From Novipirellula sp052161655 (GTDB taxonomy: Bacteria > Planctomycetota > Planctomycetia > Pirellulales > Pirellulaceae): a stretch of DNA of 64,000 nt. The position numbers and the translations under genes are program-made. Of this stretch, positions 54,841 through 63,691 are shown one piece after another. The DNA is taken from assembly GCF_052161655.1 (NCBI RefSeq), contig NZ_CP197418.1:2852001-2916000 (forward strand), in the 5' to 3' direction. A model generated the notes under the pieces. It did not search any database and was not told the origin of the DNA. It saw nothing but the letters and a program-made list of their open reading frames with translations. Numbering within the stretch: position 1 is the stretch's first letter; each line of letters begins with the position of its first letter.

Positions 54841-54982
54841 CTAGTTCGACTGTCCCATTTTGTGAGCCGAACGCGCTAGCGTCGGGCTGACGCTCGGTAA
54901 AACGTTGGCAAAATAAGGCCCGCGGCTAGCGCCGTCGGCTCACGAATACGCTGAAATCGAAAAAATGGGACAGTCGAACTAG
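54841..54982. mobile_element. MITE-like element, family C
   Basis: It has 20-base terminal inverted repeats, TAGTTCGACTGTCCCATTTT and its complement ending GGGACAGTCGAACTA, with CTAG at both edges. Inner arms GTGAGCCGA and TCGGCTCAC are also inverted, and the core contains CTAGCGTCGGGCTGACGCTC. TA-bounded ends again suggest a Tc1/mariner or IS630-type origin. The left half recurs, truncated, at 34409-34500, and the phrase GCTAGCGCCGTCGGCTCAC also occurs alone near 27448. Confidence 0.75.
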
Positions 54983-55009
54983 CCCGATGATTCAACTAGG
55001 AGTCCGACA

Positions 55010-58000
55010 ATGATTGACAGTGACAAAAACGGCGAACAATGCCAACGCTGCGGTGAAAAGCTTGCTCGAGCCGCTGGCAAAATCGTTTGCCCAAATTGCC
55101 TAATGCGTCTGGCGATTCATCCTTCGCCATCGGAAATCGCTACTGGCCCAATGGACGTGACGCAATCGGTCGTGCTGAGCGGCGGGGAAACCAACGACAG
55201 CGATTTTCCTGACCTAACGCCCGGCCAGATGTTTGGCGACTATCGAATTACTGGACGACTTGGCCATGGCGGAATGGGAGTCGTCTACGAAGCCGATCAC
55301 ACGCCGACGGCTCGCCGAGTTGCGTTGAAAGTGATGGGACATTCGCTGGATGATCGTGATTCGAGGGCGAGGTTTCTTCGCGAGGGACGATTGGCCGCGT
55401 CGATCAACCATCCCAACAGCGTCTACGTCTATGGCACGGAAGAGATCGAAGGCCGACCGACGATCTGCATGGAGTTGGTGCGAGGCGGAACACTCGGGCA
55501 ATGGGTCAAGGCCAACGGTCGGCTCAGCCCGAAAGCGGCCGTTGACGCGATCCTGCAAATCATCGACGGCATGGAAGCGGCCTACAATGCCGGCGTGTTG
55601 CATCGCGACATCAAACCGAACAACTGCTTTGTCGATGCAGAAGGTCACGTCAAGATTGGCGACTTTGGATTGTCAATCACCGCCGTAGGCCGCGATCTAC
55701 CCGCGGGAGCAGAACTGGCTCGGACACAGACCGAGATCACACAAGTCGGAACGTTCTTGGGGACGCCGGCATACGCGTCGCCGGAACAACTGCGAGGCGA
55801 ACCGTTGGATCACCGCAGCGATATATATTCGATTGGGATCACGTTGTATTACCTGGTCGTCGGACAGGTTCCGTTCGTCGCCGACAACATGGTGCAATTG
55901 CTTGCTCGCGTCCTGGACAACACGGCACCCTCGTTGAAGGATGCCGCGATGGATGCTCCGCCAGAACTGGAGCGCATCATCACCAAATGCCTGAAGAAGG
56001 CACCGGGCGACCGCTTTGCGAGCTACGGCGAATTACGTGACGCACTGATTCCGCTCAGTTCACGAGTCCCCACGCCAGCTACGTTGGGCAGCCGTTTCCT
56101 AGCAGCGGCGATCGACTATTGTCTGCTGTCGATCGCAATCAGTCCCATCAGCATTTGGTTGTTTGCAAGTCGGACGTCGATAAGCCCTGGAGACCCGCTA
56201 CCGGGCTTTAGCTCCGTGATTGCCTCCGTCGCCGGCGTGTCAATGCAGTTTCTGTACTTCGCACTTTGTGAATGGCGTTACGGCAAAACCCTTGGCAAAC
56301 GAATGCTGAGGCTGCAGGTAATCCAAGGCGACAGTCGACCGTCGTTCGTCGCGGCAGTGATGCGTTCGCTGCTTTTCATTATGCCGCCAGTCTTGCCGAG
56401 TATCGTTGCAGGCTTCCTGCTTGGTGACCAGCAATTTCGCGACGTCACATCGCTCGGCATGGCTTTGCTAATGATGCTTCTTGGCTGGTCGCGTTTGCTG
56501 ATTTCAGTCTCGATGTTTTTAACGGTTCGTGCTAGCAACGGTAACGCCGCAGTCCACGACCTTGTTTCGGGCACGCGGGTCGTGGAAAGCATGAGCGTCG
56601 CTTCACGGAATCCGCGTGTGGATGCTCATGAGGCGTTCGATGCCAAGTCGGGCACCGAGATGATCGGTCCTTATCACGTTCTTCGACAGTTCGGAAGCAC
56701 CGATCAGGGCGAATTGCTGCTTGGCTACGATGCCACCTTACTTCGCCGCGTTTGGTTGTACATTCGTTCATCCAACGCATCGCCACTAACGACGGCTCAA
56801 CGAAACGCGACGAGGACCAGCCGCTTGCGCTGGCTAGGCGGACAAGTCGATCCGCAGAAAAGGTGGGATGCGTACGAAGCACTTTCAGGCTGGCCGGTTG
56901 CTTGCGACGAAGCGAAAACGCTCGATTGGCACGTTGCGAAAGAAGTGCTTGGACAATTGGCCGATGAGTTGTCTGCCGGTTCGCGAGCGGCAGATTTACC
57001 CGAGAAACTTTCGATCCAACATGTGTGGGTAACCGAGGGCGGTCAGCTGAAATTATTACCGTTCGGTGTGCTCTGTGAGCCACGCGGCGACGCAAAATTC
57101 AACCATGCACCTACGATTGGAACGGGAACGGAACAGACCGAGATTGCGGGTCGCCTTCGTGTTCTACGTGACGTCGGCCTTTTGTTAGCCGATCGCTATC
57201 GCACCACCAACAAAGGTGTACATGCGATGTCGCTGTCCGATGCAAAGTTGGTCGAGGATCTGCAACACACCCCATCACTGGAATCGGCGAAAGAGCTGGC
57301 CGATACTTTGCGAATGAAGCGTTCGGTTCGCGTTCCTTACCGAGTCGCTGGCATGGTCGCAGCCACGCTGATGCTGCCGATGTTTACGATTCTTTCGAGT
57401 ATGATGATGACGCTTGTGTACCAGCAGCAGGAAGCATCAATGCCCGAGGCACGCGAACTAGCTGGGATACTGTCTCTGATCGACGAAGAGTTCCATTCAG
57501 GTCGGCGCGACAATACGTTACGAGTCAATGCATTGAAGACTTACGCGAGAGCCAACTATAGCGAAACCATGGATGATGATCAGGTCATGTTTTCCGTTTA
57601 TGGACAAACCATGCGTGAAACATACCGTCGAACGCTAAACGAGATTTCCGCATTGCCCGATCCAAGCGAATCAGAGGCCGATGCGGCAGCGGCCCTGGTT
57701 GCTGAAATCCGAAAATCGCATGGCGAACTTCCTCGTCTGGAAAACAGCTTCACTGGACTCCATGGCGGTCTCTTTTGGGCAACGCTTTGTTGGATCCAGA
57801 TGGTTTGGTTACCAAGTCTTGTGACCGGGCTATTGTTTAGGGGCGGCGTGATCGTGCGACTGTTCGGGTTGACCTTTGTCAACCGCCGTGGCAAGCGAGC
57901 CTCAGGCCTGCGAGTGTTCATCCGGATGCTTGCGACAGGAATCGTACCCGTCTGTGTGTTGATTCTGTTGTGGACGCTATCGGGTCGGAGTTCCGGTGAT

Positions 58001-58135
58001 TGGCCGATCGAAACACTTCAACGATTCTCGGCCGCGAGCGTCGTCGTCATTGCTTGCCTCGCGGTCGTCATCTATCGAAGCCGCCGCCGATTGTTCAGTG
58101 ACCGCTTCGCCGGCACCTACCTTGTTGCACGCTAA
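55010..58135 (+). CDS. Ser/Thr kinase with two RDD membrane domains and a pseudokinase
   Basis: The 1,041-residue protein begins with a zinc ribbon (C11-x2-C14 and C27-x2-C30). A Pkn kinase domain follows at about 80-350 (YRITGRLGHGGMGVVYEADH, LHRDIKPNNCFV, KIGDFGLS). A first RDD membrane domain lies at about 365-525 (LGSRFLAAAIDYCLLSIAIS). Next is a second kinase-like region at about 545-740, starting MIGPYHVLRQFGSTDQGELL, that lacks the glycine loop, the HRD and the DFG and is probably a pseudokinase. A second RDD-like membrane part (ASGLRVFIRMLATGIVPVCV) ends it. It is likely a membrane signalling kinase partnered with the preceding ECF sigma factor. Confidence 0.88.
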   Translation: MIDSDKNGEQCQRCGEKLARAAGKIVCPNCLMRLAIHPSPSEIATGPMDVTQSVVLSGGETNDSDFPDLTPGQMFGDYRITGRLGHGGMGVVYEADHTPTARRVALKVMGHSLDDRDSRARFLREGRLAASINHPNSVYVYGTEEIEGRPTICMELVRGGTLGQWVKANGRLSPKAAVDAILQIIDGMEAAYNAGVLHRDIKPNNCFVDAEGHVKIGDFGLSITAVGRDLPAGAELARTQTEITQVGTFLGTPAYASPEQLRGEPLDHRSDIYSIGITLYYLVVGQVPFVADNMVQLLARVLDNTAPSLKDAAMDAPPELERIITKCLKKAPGDRFASYGELRDALIPLSSRVPTPATLGSRFLAAAIDYCLLSIAISPISIWLFASRTSISPGDPLPGFSSVIASVAGVSMQFLYFALCEWRYGKTLGKRMLRLQVIQGDSRPSFVAAVMRSLLFIMPPVLPSIVAGFLLGDQQFRDVTSLGMALLMMLLGWSRLLISVSMFLTVRASNGNAAVHDLVSGTRVVESMSVASRNPRVDAHEAFDAKSGTEMIGPYHVLRQFGSTDQGELLLGYDATLLRRVWLYIRSSNASPLTTAQRNATRTSRLRWLGGQVDPQKRWDAYEALSGWPVACDEAKTLDWHVAKEVLGQLADELSAGSRAADLPEKLSIQHVWVTEGGQLKLLPFGVLCEPRGDAKFNHAPTIGTGTEQTEIAGRLRVLRDVGLLLADRYRTTNKGVHAMSLSDAKLVEDLQHTPSLESAKELADTLRMKRSVRVPYRVAGMVAATLMLPMFTILSSMMMTLVYQQQEASMPEARELAGILSLIDEEFHSGRRDNTLRVNALKTYARANYSETMDDDQVMFSVYGQTMRETYRRTLNEISALPDPSESEADAAAALVAEIRKSHGELPRLENSFTGLHGGLFWATLCWIQMVWLPSLVTGLLFRGGVIVRLFGLTFVNRRGKRASGLRVFIRMLATGIVPVCVLILLWTLSGRSSGDWPIETLQRFSAASVVVIACLAVVIYRSRRRLFSDRFAGTYLVAR

Positions 58136-58231
58136 TTCTCGGTGGCTTAGTACCGTCGGATGTTTAAGTGGCAGTCGATGTTACGTAGCTACCGTCACCA
58201 GACGGTGGATCCACGCTCTGGCGAGCGTAGC

Positions 58232-60032
58232 TAGTGTCTGTCATAAAACCTCGAGGCGGCGTAATTTTACAGCTTGAGAGGGCGAAACGTTAGTGTGAAG
58301 ATTGTTGGCGACCCGCCTTCAACACCACGATGAGGGGCGAATTTGCAGTGTTTTCAGATGACTGCGCGTACCTTCAGCCAGGAGGGTGTCGTTGATCAAC
58401 TCTGCGTTGTGTCTTTGACCTAATTAGGCCGCTGCACGTACTGTCTTTGCCGCTGCAGCGTCGGGGTTTTCTGCCGCGATCAATAGCCGGCCAAGCACCT
58501 GCAGGTTCCGCCCCAGCACGGCTAGGCCAAGATAGCGTTTAAAACCAACTTCACTGCGGTCACGACAACGTTTCAATCCGTTGCCCCGCTGCAACGCACC
58601 GACCGCGGATTCGATTCCTGCGTGACGGTGTCGACGTCGGCGTGAGTCGTCTGACTCGTTGGCAACTTCGGTTGCAAAGTTTTGAGAGTTCCGCGATGGA
58701 CAACTGACGTTGCCAACGATCGGCAACAAGGCTTTAACGTTCGCCGCGCTGTGAAAGCCACGATCAAGCGAAAGTTCTTCAAGCTTACCTTGGTGACGCT
58801 GCTGGGCGATCTTCGTTTGCTCAACCACGACACTGCCGTCGGTTTCATCACGATCCATCAGATAGTAATGGCTGATGAAGCCCGCACCGTCCTCAAAGAT
58901 CATTGCCAGTCGTCCATACTGAATCGGCTCGCCTGCTTTGCCACGTTGGTAGAGTTGCGTATGAGTTTCGAAAAGGCTGAACAGCTTCTCGCTGTTGGGA
59001 ACGCTCTCGCCCAGCACCACTCGGCGATGCGCGGTATCACGAACCTGTTGGGTCAAACTGGCCCAACCCGTGAGTTCCTCAAGCCGAATGTGCAGCGAGA
59101 GAGGCAATGCGTTTTTCGCTGCCTTTTCCAGTGTTTTGACTCTTTGGAGGATCAAGTCTACACGCTCTATCAGGCTACAGTAGAGCGATTCGATCGCCTC
59201 CTTCTTTTTGACGATACGACTGGCAGAGAGCTGATTAATTTGTCGATGAAGCTTTTTGATCGTCTTTAACAAGTGAGCGGACTGACGCCACCGAGGAAGA
59301 CTGATTTCGTCAGCAAGGGTGCGGGCCAGCGGGATGATCTTCCGCATCCCGTCGTACATCAAGCTGCTTTCGGTTGGGTAATGAATATTCGTTTCGATCA
59401 CGAACGAGTCGGCGCGAGCCGATCCTACTGCATCGCCATGGAACTGTTGTCCGTGTCGAACAATGATGTGGTTGATCTTCTCAATTGTCTCAGGCTTGAT
59501 CAGACAACACGAATTGCGAATACGGCGAAAGTCGAAATTCGGGTCTTGCTCCCAATCGTCAACACCGAGGATCGTACGGAGATTGTGATGGTTCTCGGCT
59601 TGGTCTTGGAGTTTGTCGTAGTCGAAATTGCAATTCATTCTGAGCACTGCCAGCACGAGAATTTGCCAATCATCGAAACCGGGTCTGCCGGTATCGCGGC
59701 GCGAGAGCTCACTGACATCTTGCGCGATTAAGTTGGTAAGGCTTCTTCGCAGCGGACCGTCGAGATAGACATGACGCAGGGCAGCGAGAACGGGTATAAT
59801 TTCGTCACGACAATTCAGATTCAATTGCAACTGCGCGATGGGGGTTGCTGCGAACCGCATCTGAGGTTCATAACTCTTTCGCATCTCGACCACTCCTTGA
59901 AGATTTGTGATGAAATTGGTTTTTCCTAACTGTTTCAACACTCGAACCGGTCAAACGGTTCAGTCTTCAAGGAGCTTTTTTCTAAATAACCCCGTAAAAC
60001 ACGGGATCATTCTGTTTGATGACAGACACTAG
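58232..60032. mobile_element. IS element with 14-base terminal inverted repeats
   Basis: The ends are CTAGTGTCTGTCAT on the left and ATGACAGACACTAG on the right, flanking one transposase gene on the minus strand. AGCT next to each end could be a four-base target duplication, but the ends themselves contain CTAG, so the exact boundary is ambiguous by a few bases. The right end lies inside the start of the CheR-PAS-kinase frame, so the element interrupts or truncates that gene. The left end abuts a planctomycete palindrome built around GTAGCTACC and GCGTAGCTA. Confidence 0.85.
58424..59884 (-). CDS. Transposase, ISNCY-like DDE family
   Basis: The 486-residue transposase starts at MRKSYEPQMRF (ATG at 59884); a longer frame extends 19 codons upstream. 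The N-terminal part reads RRDTGRPGFDDWQILVLAVL and FDYDKLQDQAENHHNLRTIL. The first catalytic acid is in RADSFVIETNIHYPTESSLM and a later one in ELSLDRGFHSAANVK. The C-terminus has the basic ESAVGALQRGNGLKRCRDRS segment. These match transposases usually listed as ISNCY, though I cannot fix the subgroup. The frame is intact, so the element may still be active. Confidence 0.85.
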   Translation of the reverse strand: MRKSYEPQMRFAATPIAQLQLNLNCRDEIIPVLAALRHVYLDGPLRRSLTNLIAQDVSELSRRDTGRPGFDDWQILVLAVLRMNCNFDYDKLQDQAENHHNLRTILGVDDWEQDPNFDFRRIRNSCCLIKPETIEKINHIIVRHGQQFHGDAVGSARADSFVIETNIHYPTESSLMYDGMRKIIPLARTLADEISLPRWRQSAHLLKTIKKLHRQINQLSASRIVKKKEAIESLYCSLIERVDLILQRVKTLEKAAKNALPLSLHIRLEELTGWASLTQQVRDTAHRRVVLGESVPNSEKLFSLFETHTQLYQRGKAGEPIQYGRLAMIFEDGAGFISHYYLMDRDETDGSVVVEQTKIAQQRHQGKLEELSLDRGFHSAANVKALLPIVGNVSCPSRNSQNFATEVANESDDSRRRRHRHAGIESAVGALQRGNGLKRCRDRSEVGFKRYLGLAVLGRNLQVLGRLLIAAENPDAAAAKTVRAAA

Positions 60033-62967
60033 CTACCGAAAGAACATGATATTGCGGCGGATCGGGCGCCGAATGGGACTGCATCACTTGGAACACTTGC
60101 AGCAATACGTCGAGCGTCTCAAGGAAGATCCGAAGGAAGCCACGGCATTGTACCGTGACTTGCTCATTAGCGTGACAGCTTTCTTTCGAGACCCTGAGGC
60201 CTATCAAGAGCTATCCGACCAATTGCTTCCCGAGCTTACGAACCGCGACGTCGCTCGTTTTCCGTTCCGCGTTTGGGTCCCCGGCTGCGCAACCGGTGAA
60301 GAAGCCTATTCGCTTGCGCTGCTATTGATCGAGTGTCTCGACGGGCGAAGCGATGCAGTTCTTCAACAGCCGACCTCTACAAGGCCCATCCAAGTATTCG
60401 CCAGCGACGTCGATGAGGCTGCCATCGTAGTGGCTCGAGCTGGAGTCTATCCCTCAAGCATCGCGAGCGACGTTTCACAAGAGCGTTTAGACCGGTTCTT
60501 CACCAAGGCCGATGAGGCCCACTATCAAATCGGCAAGCAACTACGAGAGTCGGTCGTATTTTCTCGGCAGAACCTAATTTACGACCCACCGTTTTCCAAA
60601 CTCGATCTCATTTCATGTCGAAATTTGTTGATCTATTTGGAGCCAGAGATGCAACGAAAGGTTATCTCGCTTTTTCATTTTGCGCTGGCAGATGATGGTG
60701 TCTTGATGCTGGGGCCGTCTGAATCGATTGCACACGCCGATCACCTCTTCGGGTCGATCTCTAAGAAATGGCGGATCTTTAAAAAGGTGGTTTCGAGTCG
60801 GCGCAGCGGAATACCTTTTCCGCTGGTCGCGACGCACGGTCCTCATGGACGCAGTACGATGCAATTACCTTCCATTGCGCCGCGTCAAGGATATAAGGAA
60901 CTCGTCGAGAAAGCTCTCATCAGCAATTACTCGCCCGCTAGCGTACTGGTCAATCGCCGCTATGAAGTCCTGTACCTCACCGGACCACTGGTTGATTACT
61001 TCGAGTTTCCTGCGGGCGAGCCCAACCACAATCTATTGTCCATGTGTCGTCCAGGGCTGCGGTCAAAACTGCGGTTCGCATGCCAAAAATCAGTCGCTGA
61101 AGACACTGACGCTGAAATCGAAGCTAAAATGAAACGCGGCGACGATACGATTGTCTGCACCGTTCATGTCCGCGTCATAAAAACACGAATGGAGGCGGAA
61201 TCGCTGATGCTAATTAGCTTCGCCGACAAATCTCGGATCGCCGCGGTCTCACGACCCGCCGTATTGTCGGAATCACCGAATGCCGAGTCCTCCTCCTACG
61301 CGAATCAACTCGAACGAGAACTCAAGTCACACGGCGAAGAACTGGGAGGCGTGATCGAGGAATTGGAAGGTGCCAACGAGGATCTCAAAAATTCCAATGA
61401 AGAAATCATGTCGATGAACGAGGAACTTCAATCGGCAAATGAAGAACTTGAGACGTCAAAAGAAGAGTTGCAGTCGCTCAATGAAGAGCTCAGTACCGTA
61501 AATTCGGAACTGCTTGAAAAAGTGACCGAGCTCGATGTCGCCAATAACGACATTTTAAATTTGCTCGCCAGCACGGAGATTGCGACATTATTCTTGGATG
61601 GCGACTTGCAGATCCAGAGGTTTACGCCACCAACGGTTAAACTATTGAACTTACGATCTACCGATATTGGGCGTCCTTTTAGCGATATCACGACTCGATT
61701 CATCGATGATTGTTTGCTGAGTGATTGCCGAAAAGTGATTCGTGAATCGACACCGATTCAAAGCACGATCGAGGGGGACGATTCTCGAATGTACCTCCGG
61801 CGAATTCTGCCCTATCGGTCTCATGGCGATCAAATCCTTGGGGTTGTCATCACTTTTATTGACCTCACGGAGAGGCTTTTGCTGGAAAAGTCTTTGCAGG
61901 AAAGCAAGGAGCACCTGGAGGCAATCCTCGACTCTGCCGCAGATGCAATCTTGACCATCGACGACGAGGGGACCATCGCTAGTCTCAATCCCGCCACGGA
62001 GAGAATGTTTGGCTATCCCCGCGAACACATTCTCGGCAAATCCATTTTGTCACTGCTGACGTCTACCGATTGCAATCGTCTGATTCGAGTATCGTCAATC
62101 CAACACTTGCCGATATCTGAGTCCGGTATCGGAAACTACCTCGAGTTGATAGCGAAACGCAAAGACGGCACAGGCTTTGACGCAGAATTGACGGTAAGTC
62201 GAATCGACCATTTGTCGCTACTTATCGTTGTCATTCGTGACGTATCTCAGCGGAAGGAGCTTCAGAATAAAGTACTAGAGATAGCTTCGGACGAACAGCG
62301 TCGCATTGGGCAAGAACTGCATGATGGCACTCAGCAAGAGCTTACCGGATTGTCATTGATCGCAGGGACAATCGAAGATTTCTTTAACCAAAGAATTCAG
62401 ACAGTAGATGATCATCGTCAAACATTGGCGCTTGATCACGCCGACGTTTCGCGTCTGATGTTCAACGTTTCAAAGCTCGTTCAGGGATTGAAGGAGGCGA
62501 ATCAACATGTTCAGTCACTATCACATGGAATTATGCCGGTACAGATCGACGCCGAAGGATTGCATTCAGCATTGACTGAACTTGCGAGTGATACAACGGT
62601 TGAAGATAAGGTTGTTTGCAGCTTCGTCCACAGCGGTTCAATGACAATCGAAAGTAACAATGTTGCAACGCATCTGTATCGAATCGCTCAAGAGGCAATC
62701 AACAATGCTCAGCGACACGGCGGAGCGAAAGATATCTGCGTTTCACTTTCGGCTGACGAGCACCAGATCCTATTGGAAGTCAGTGACGACGGAGTCGGGA
62801 TGGATGCCTCCTCGATGAACGCGGGCGGCAAGCTTAATCAAGGAGCAGGGTTGCAAATTATGGAATATCGCGCCAGCGTCATTGGCGGTTCAGTGTCTAT
62901 TTTGGCTGGGCAAAACAGCGGCGCCATTGTGCGCTGCACGATACCAAGGCAAAGGAAATTGGGATGA
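60019..62967 (+). CDS. CheR-PAS-histidine kinase fusion, 5' truncated by the IS
   Basis: The 982-residue frame starts at an ATG inside the IS right end and enters the CheR family sequence directly at YRKNMILRRIGRRMGLHHLE. A CheR-type SAM methyltransferase follows (RVWVPGCATGEEAYSLALLL, SKLDLISCRNLLIYLEPEMQ), then a long coiled coil (residues about 430-510, ELQSANEELETSKEELQSLN) and two PAS domains. A NarL-class histidine kinase ends it (IASDEQRRIGQELHDGTQQE with the phospho-histidine; HLYRIAQEAINNAQRHGGAK; DGVGMD). Homologues normally carry an N-terminal CheB domain and the CheR helical domain, both missing here. The remaining part could still work as a sensor kinase for the regulator encoded next. 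Confidence 0.88.
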   Translation: MTDTSYRKNMILRRIGRRMGLHHLEHLQQYVERLKEDPKEATALYRDLLISVTAFFRDPEAYQELSDQLLPELTNRDVARFPFRVWVPGCATGEEAYSLALLLIECLDGRSDAVLQQPTSTRPIQVFASDVDEAAIVVARAGVYPSSIASDVSQERLDRFFTKADEAHYQIGKQLRESVVFSRQNLIYDPPFSKLDLISCRNLLIYLEPEMQRKVISLFHFALADDGVLMLGPSESIAHADHLFGSISKKWRIFKKVVSSRRSGIPFPLVATHGPHGRSTMQLPSIAPRQGYKELVEKALISNYSPASVLVNRRYEVLYLTGPLVDYFEFPAGEPNHNLLSMCRPGLRSKLRFACQKSVAEDTDAEIEAKMKRGDDTIVCTVHVRVIKTRMEAESLMLISFADKSRIAAVSRPAVLSESPNAESSSYANQLERELKSHGEELGGVIEELEGANEDLKNSNEEIMSMNEELQSANEELETSKEELQSLNEELSTVNSELLEKVTELDVANNDILNLLASTEIATLFLDGDLQIQRFTPPTVKLLNLRSTDIGRPFSDITTRFIDDCLLSDCRKVIRESTPIQSTIEGDDSRMYLRRILPYRSHGDQILGVVITFIDLTERLLLEKSLQESKEHLEAILDSAADAILTIDDEGTIASLNPATERMFGYPREHILGKSILSLLTSTDCNRLIRVSSIQHLPISESGIGNYLELIAKRKDGTGFDAELTVSRIDHLSLLIVVIRDVSQRKELQNKVLEIASDEQRRIGQELHDGTQQELTGLSLIAGTIEDFFNQRIQTVDDHRQTLALDHADVSRLMFNVSKLVQGLKEANQHVQSLSHGIMPVQIDAEGLHSALTELASDTTVEDKVVCSFVHSGSMTIESNNVATHLYRIAQEAINNAQRHGGAKDICVSLSADEHQILLEVSDDGVGMDASSMNAGGKLNQGAGLQIMEYRASVIGGSVSILAGQNSGAIVRCTIPRQRKLG

Positions 62968-63623
62968 AAAATGAAATTGTGAAAACACGAATAGTGATTG
63001 TTGATGATCATCCGTTGATGCGAGATGGCCTAACCATGCGGATCACAGCCCAGCCTGGCTGGGAGGTTTCCGGAGTCGCTGCGACGGAAGACGAGGGGGT
63101 TACAGTCATTTCCGAGCAATGTCCCGACTTGGTCTTGGTCGACATTTCGCTCAAGTCGGGAAACGGGATCGAATTGATCAAGCGAGTTCGATCTCGAAAT
63201 CCGACGGTCAAGTTCCTGGCTATCTCAGCTTACAAGGAGTCGCTTTATGCAGAGCGTGCATTTCGGGCAGGTGCGTTGGGCTATTTGAACAAGCAGGAAA
63301 CGAATGAAAAGTTGATCGATGCGATTCGCACGGTTCTCAAGAACGAGCGATTTTTAAGTGAAGAGCTTAAAGCGAGGTTGGTGGCGTCCGCACTTAAGAA
63401 TACTTCTGGGGAACAGAATCCGATCGACAGCCTCAGTGATCGGGAGAGAGAGATCTTCCGCTTGATTGGTGAAGGCATGACGACGGGAGCGATTGCAGAG
63501 CAACTGTTTTTGAGCACACATACCATCGATACGCATCGTGAACATCTCAAGCGAAAATTGAACGTTAGCACTGCGAACGAGTTGAGCCGTATGGCGTTTC
63601 AGGCGATGCTCGAAAGCACCTGA
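62964..63623 (+). CDS. LuxR/NarL-type response regulator
   Basis: The 219-residue protein has a receiver domain with the acidic pocket in RIVIVDDHPLMRDGL, the phospho-acceptor in CPDLVLVDISLKSGNG near residue 58 and the lysine in GALGYLNKQET. A LuxR helix-turn-helix follows (LSDREREIFRLIGEGMTTGA, then IAEQLFLSTHTIDTHREHLK). Its ATG overlaps the stop codon of the histidine kinase gene, with AAGGAAA upstream, so the two form a coupled two-component system. Its target promoters are not visible in the window. Confidence 0.96.
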   Translation: MKNEIVKTRIVIVDDHPLMRDGLTMRITAQPGWEVSGVAATEDEGVTVISEQCPDLVLVDISLKSGNGIELIKRVRSRNPTVKFLAISAYKESLYAERAFRAGALGYLNKQETNEKLIDAIRTVLKNERFLSEELKARLVASALKNTSGEQNPIDSLSDREREIFRLIGEGMTTGAIAEQLFLSTHTIDTHREHLKRKLNVSTANELSRMAFQAMLEST

Positions 63624-63631
63624 GTCAGGAA

Positions 63632-63691
63632 GTAGCCGAAGTCGCCAGACTTTGGGTTCATGACCCACCAATCTCTGGCGAAATCGGCTAC
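63632..63691. repeat. Hairpin repeat, GTAGCCGAAGTCGCCAGA type
   Basis: The arms GTAGCCGAAGTCGCCAGA and TCTGGCGAAATCGGCTAC form a long imperfect stem around a short loop, starting eight bases after the response regulator stop. The GTAGCCGAAGTCGCCAG palindrome is, to my knowledge, common in Rhodopirellula-type genomes. It may stabilise or terminate the transcript. It also belongs to the wider set of small palindromic elements here. Confidence 0.65.
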
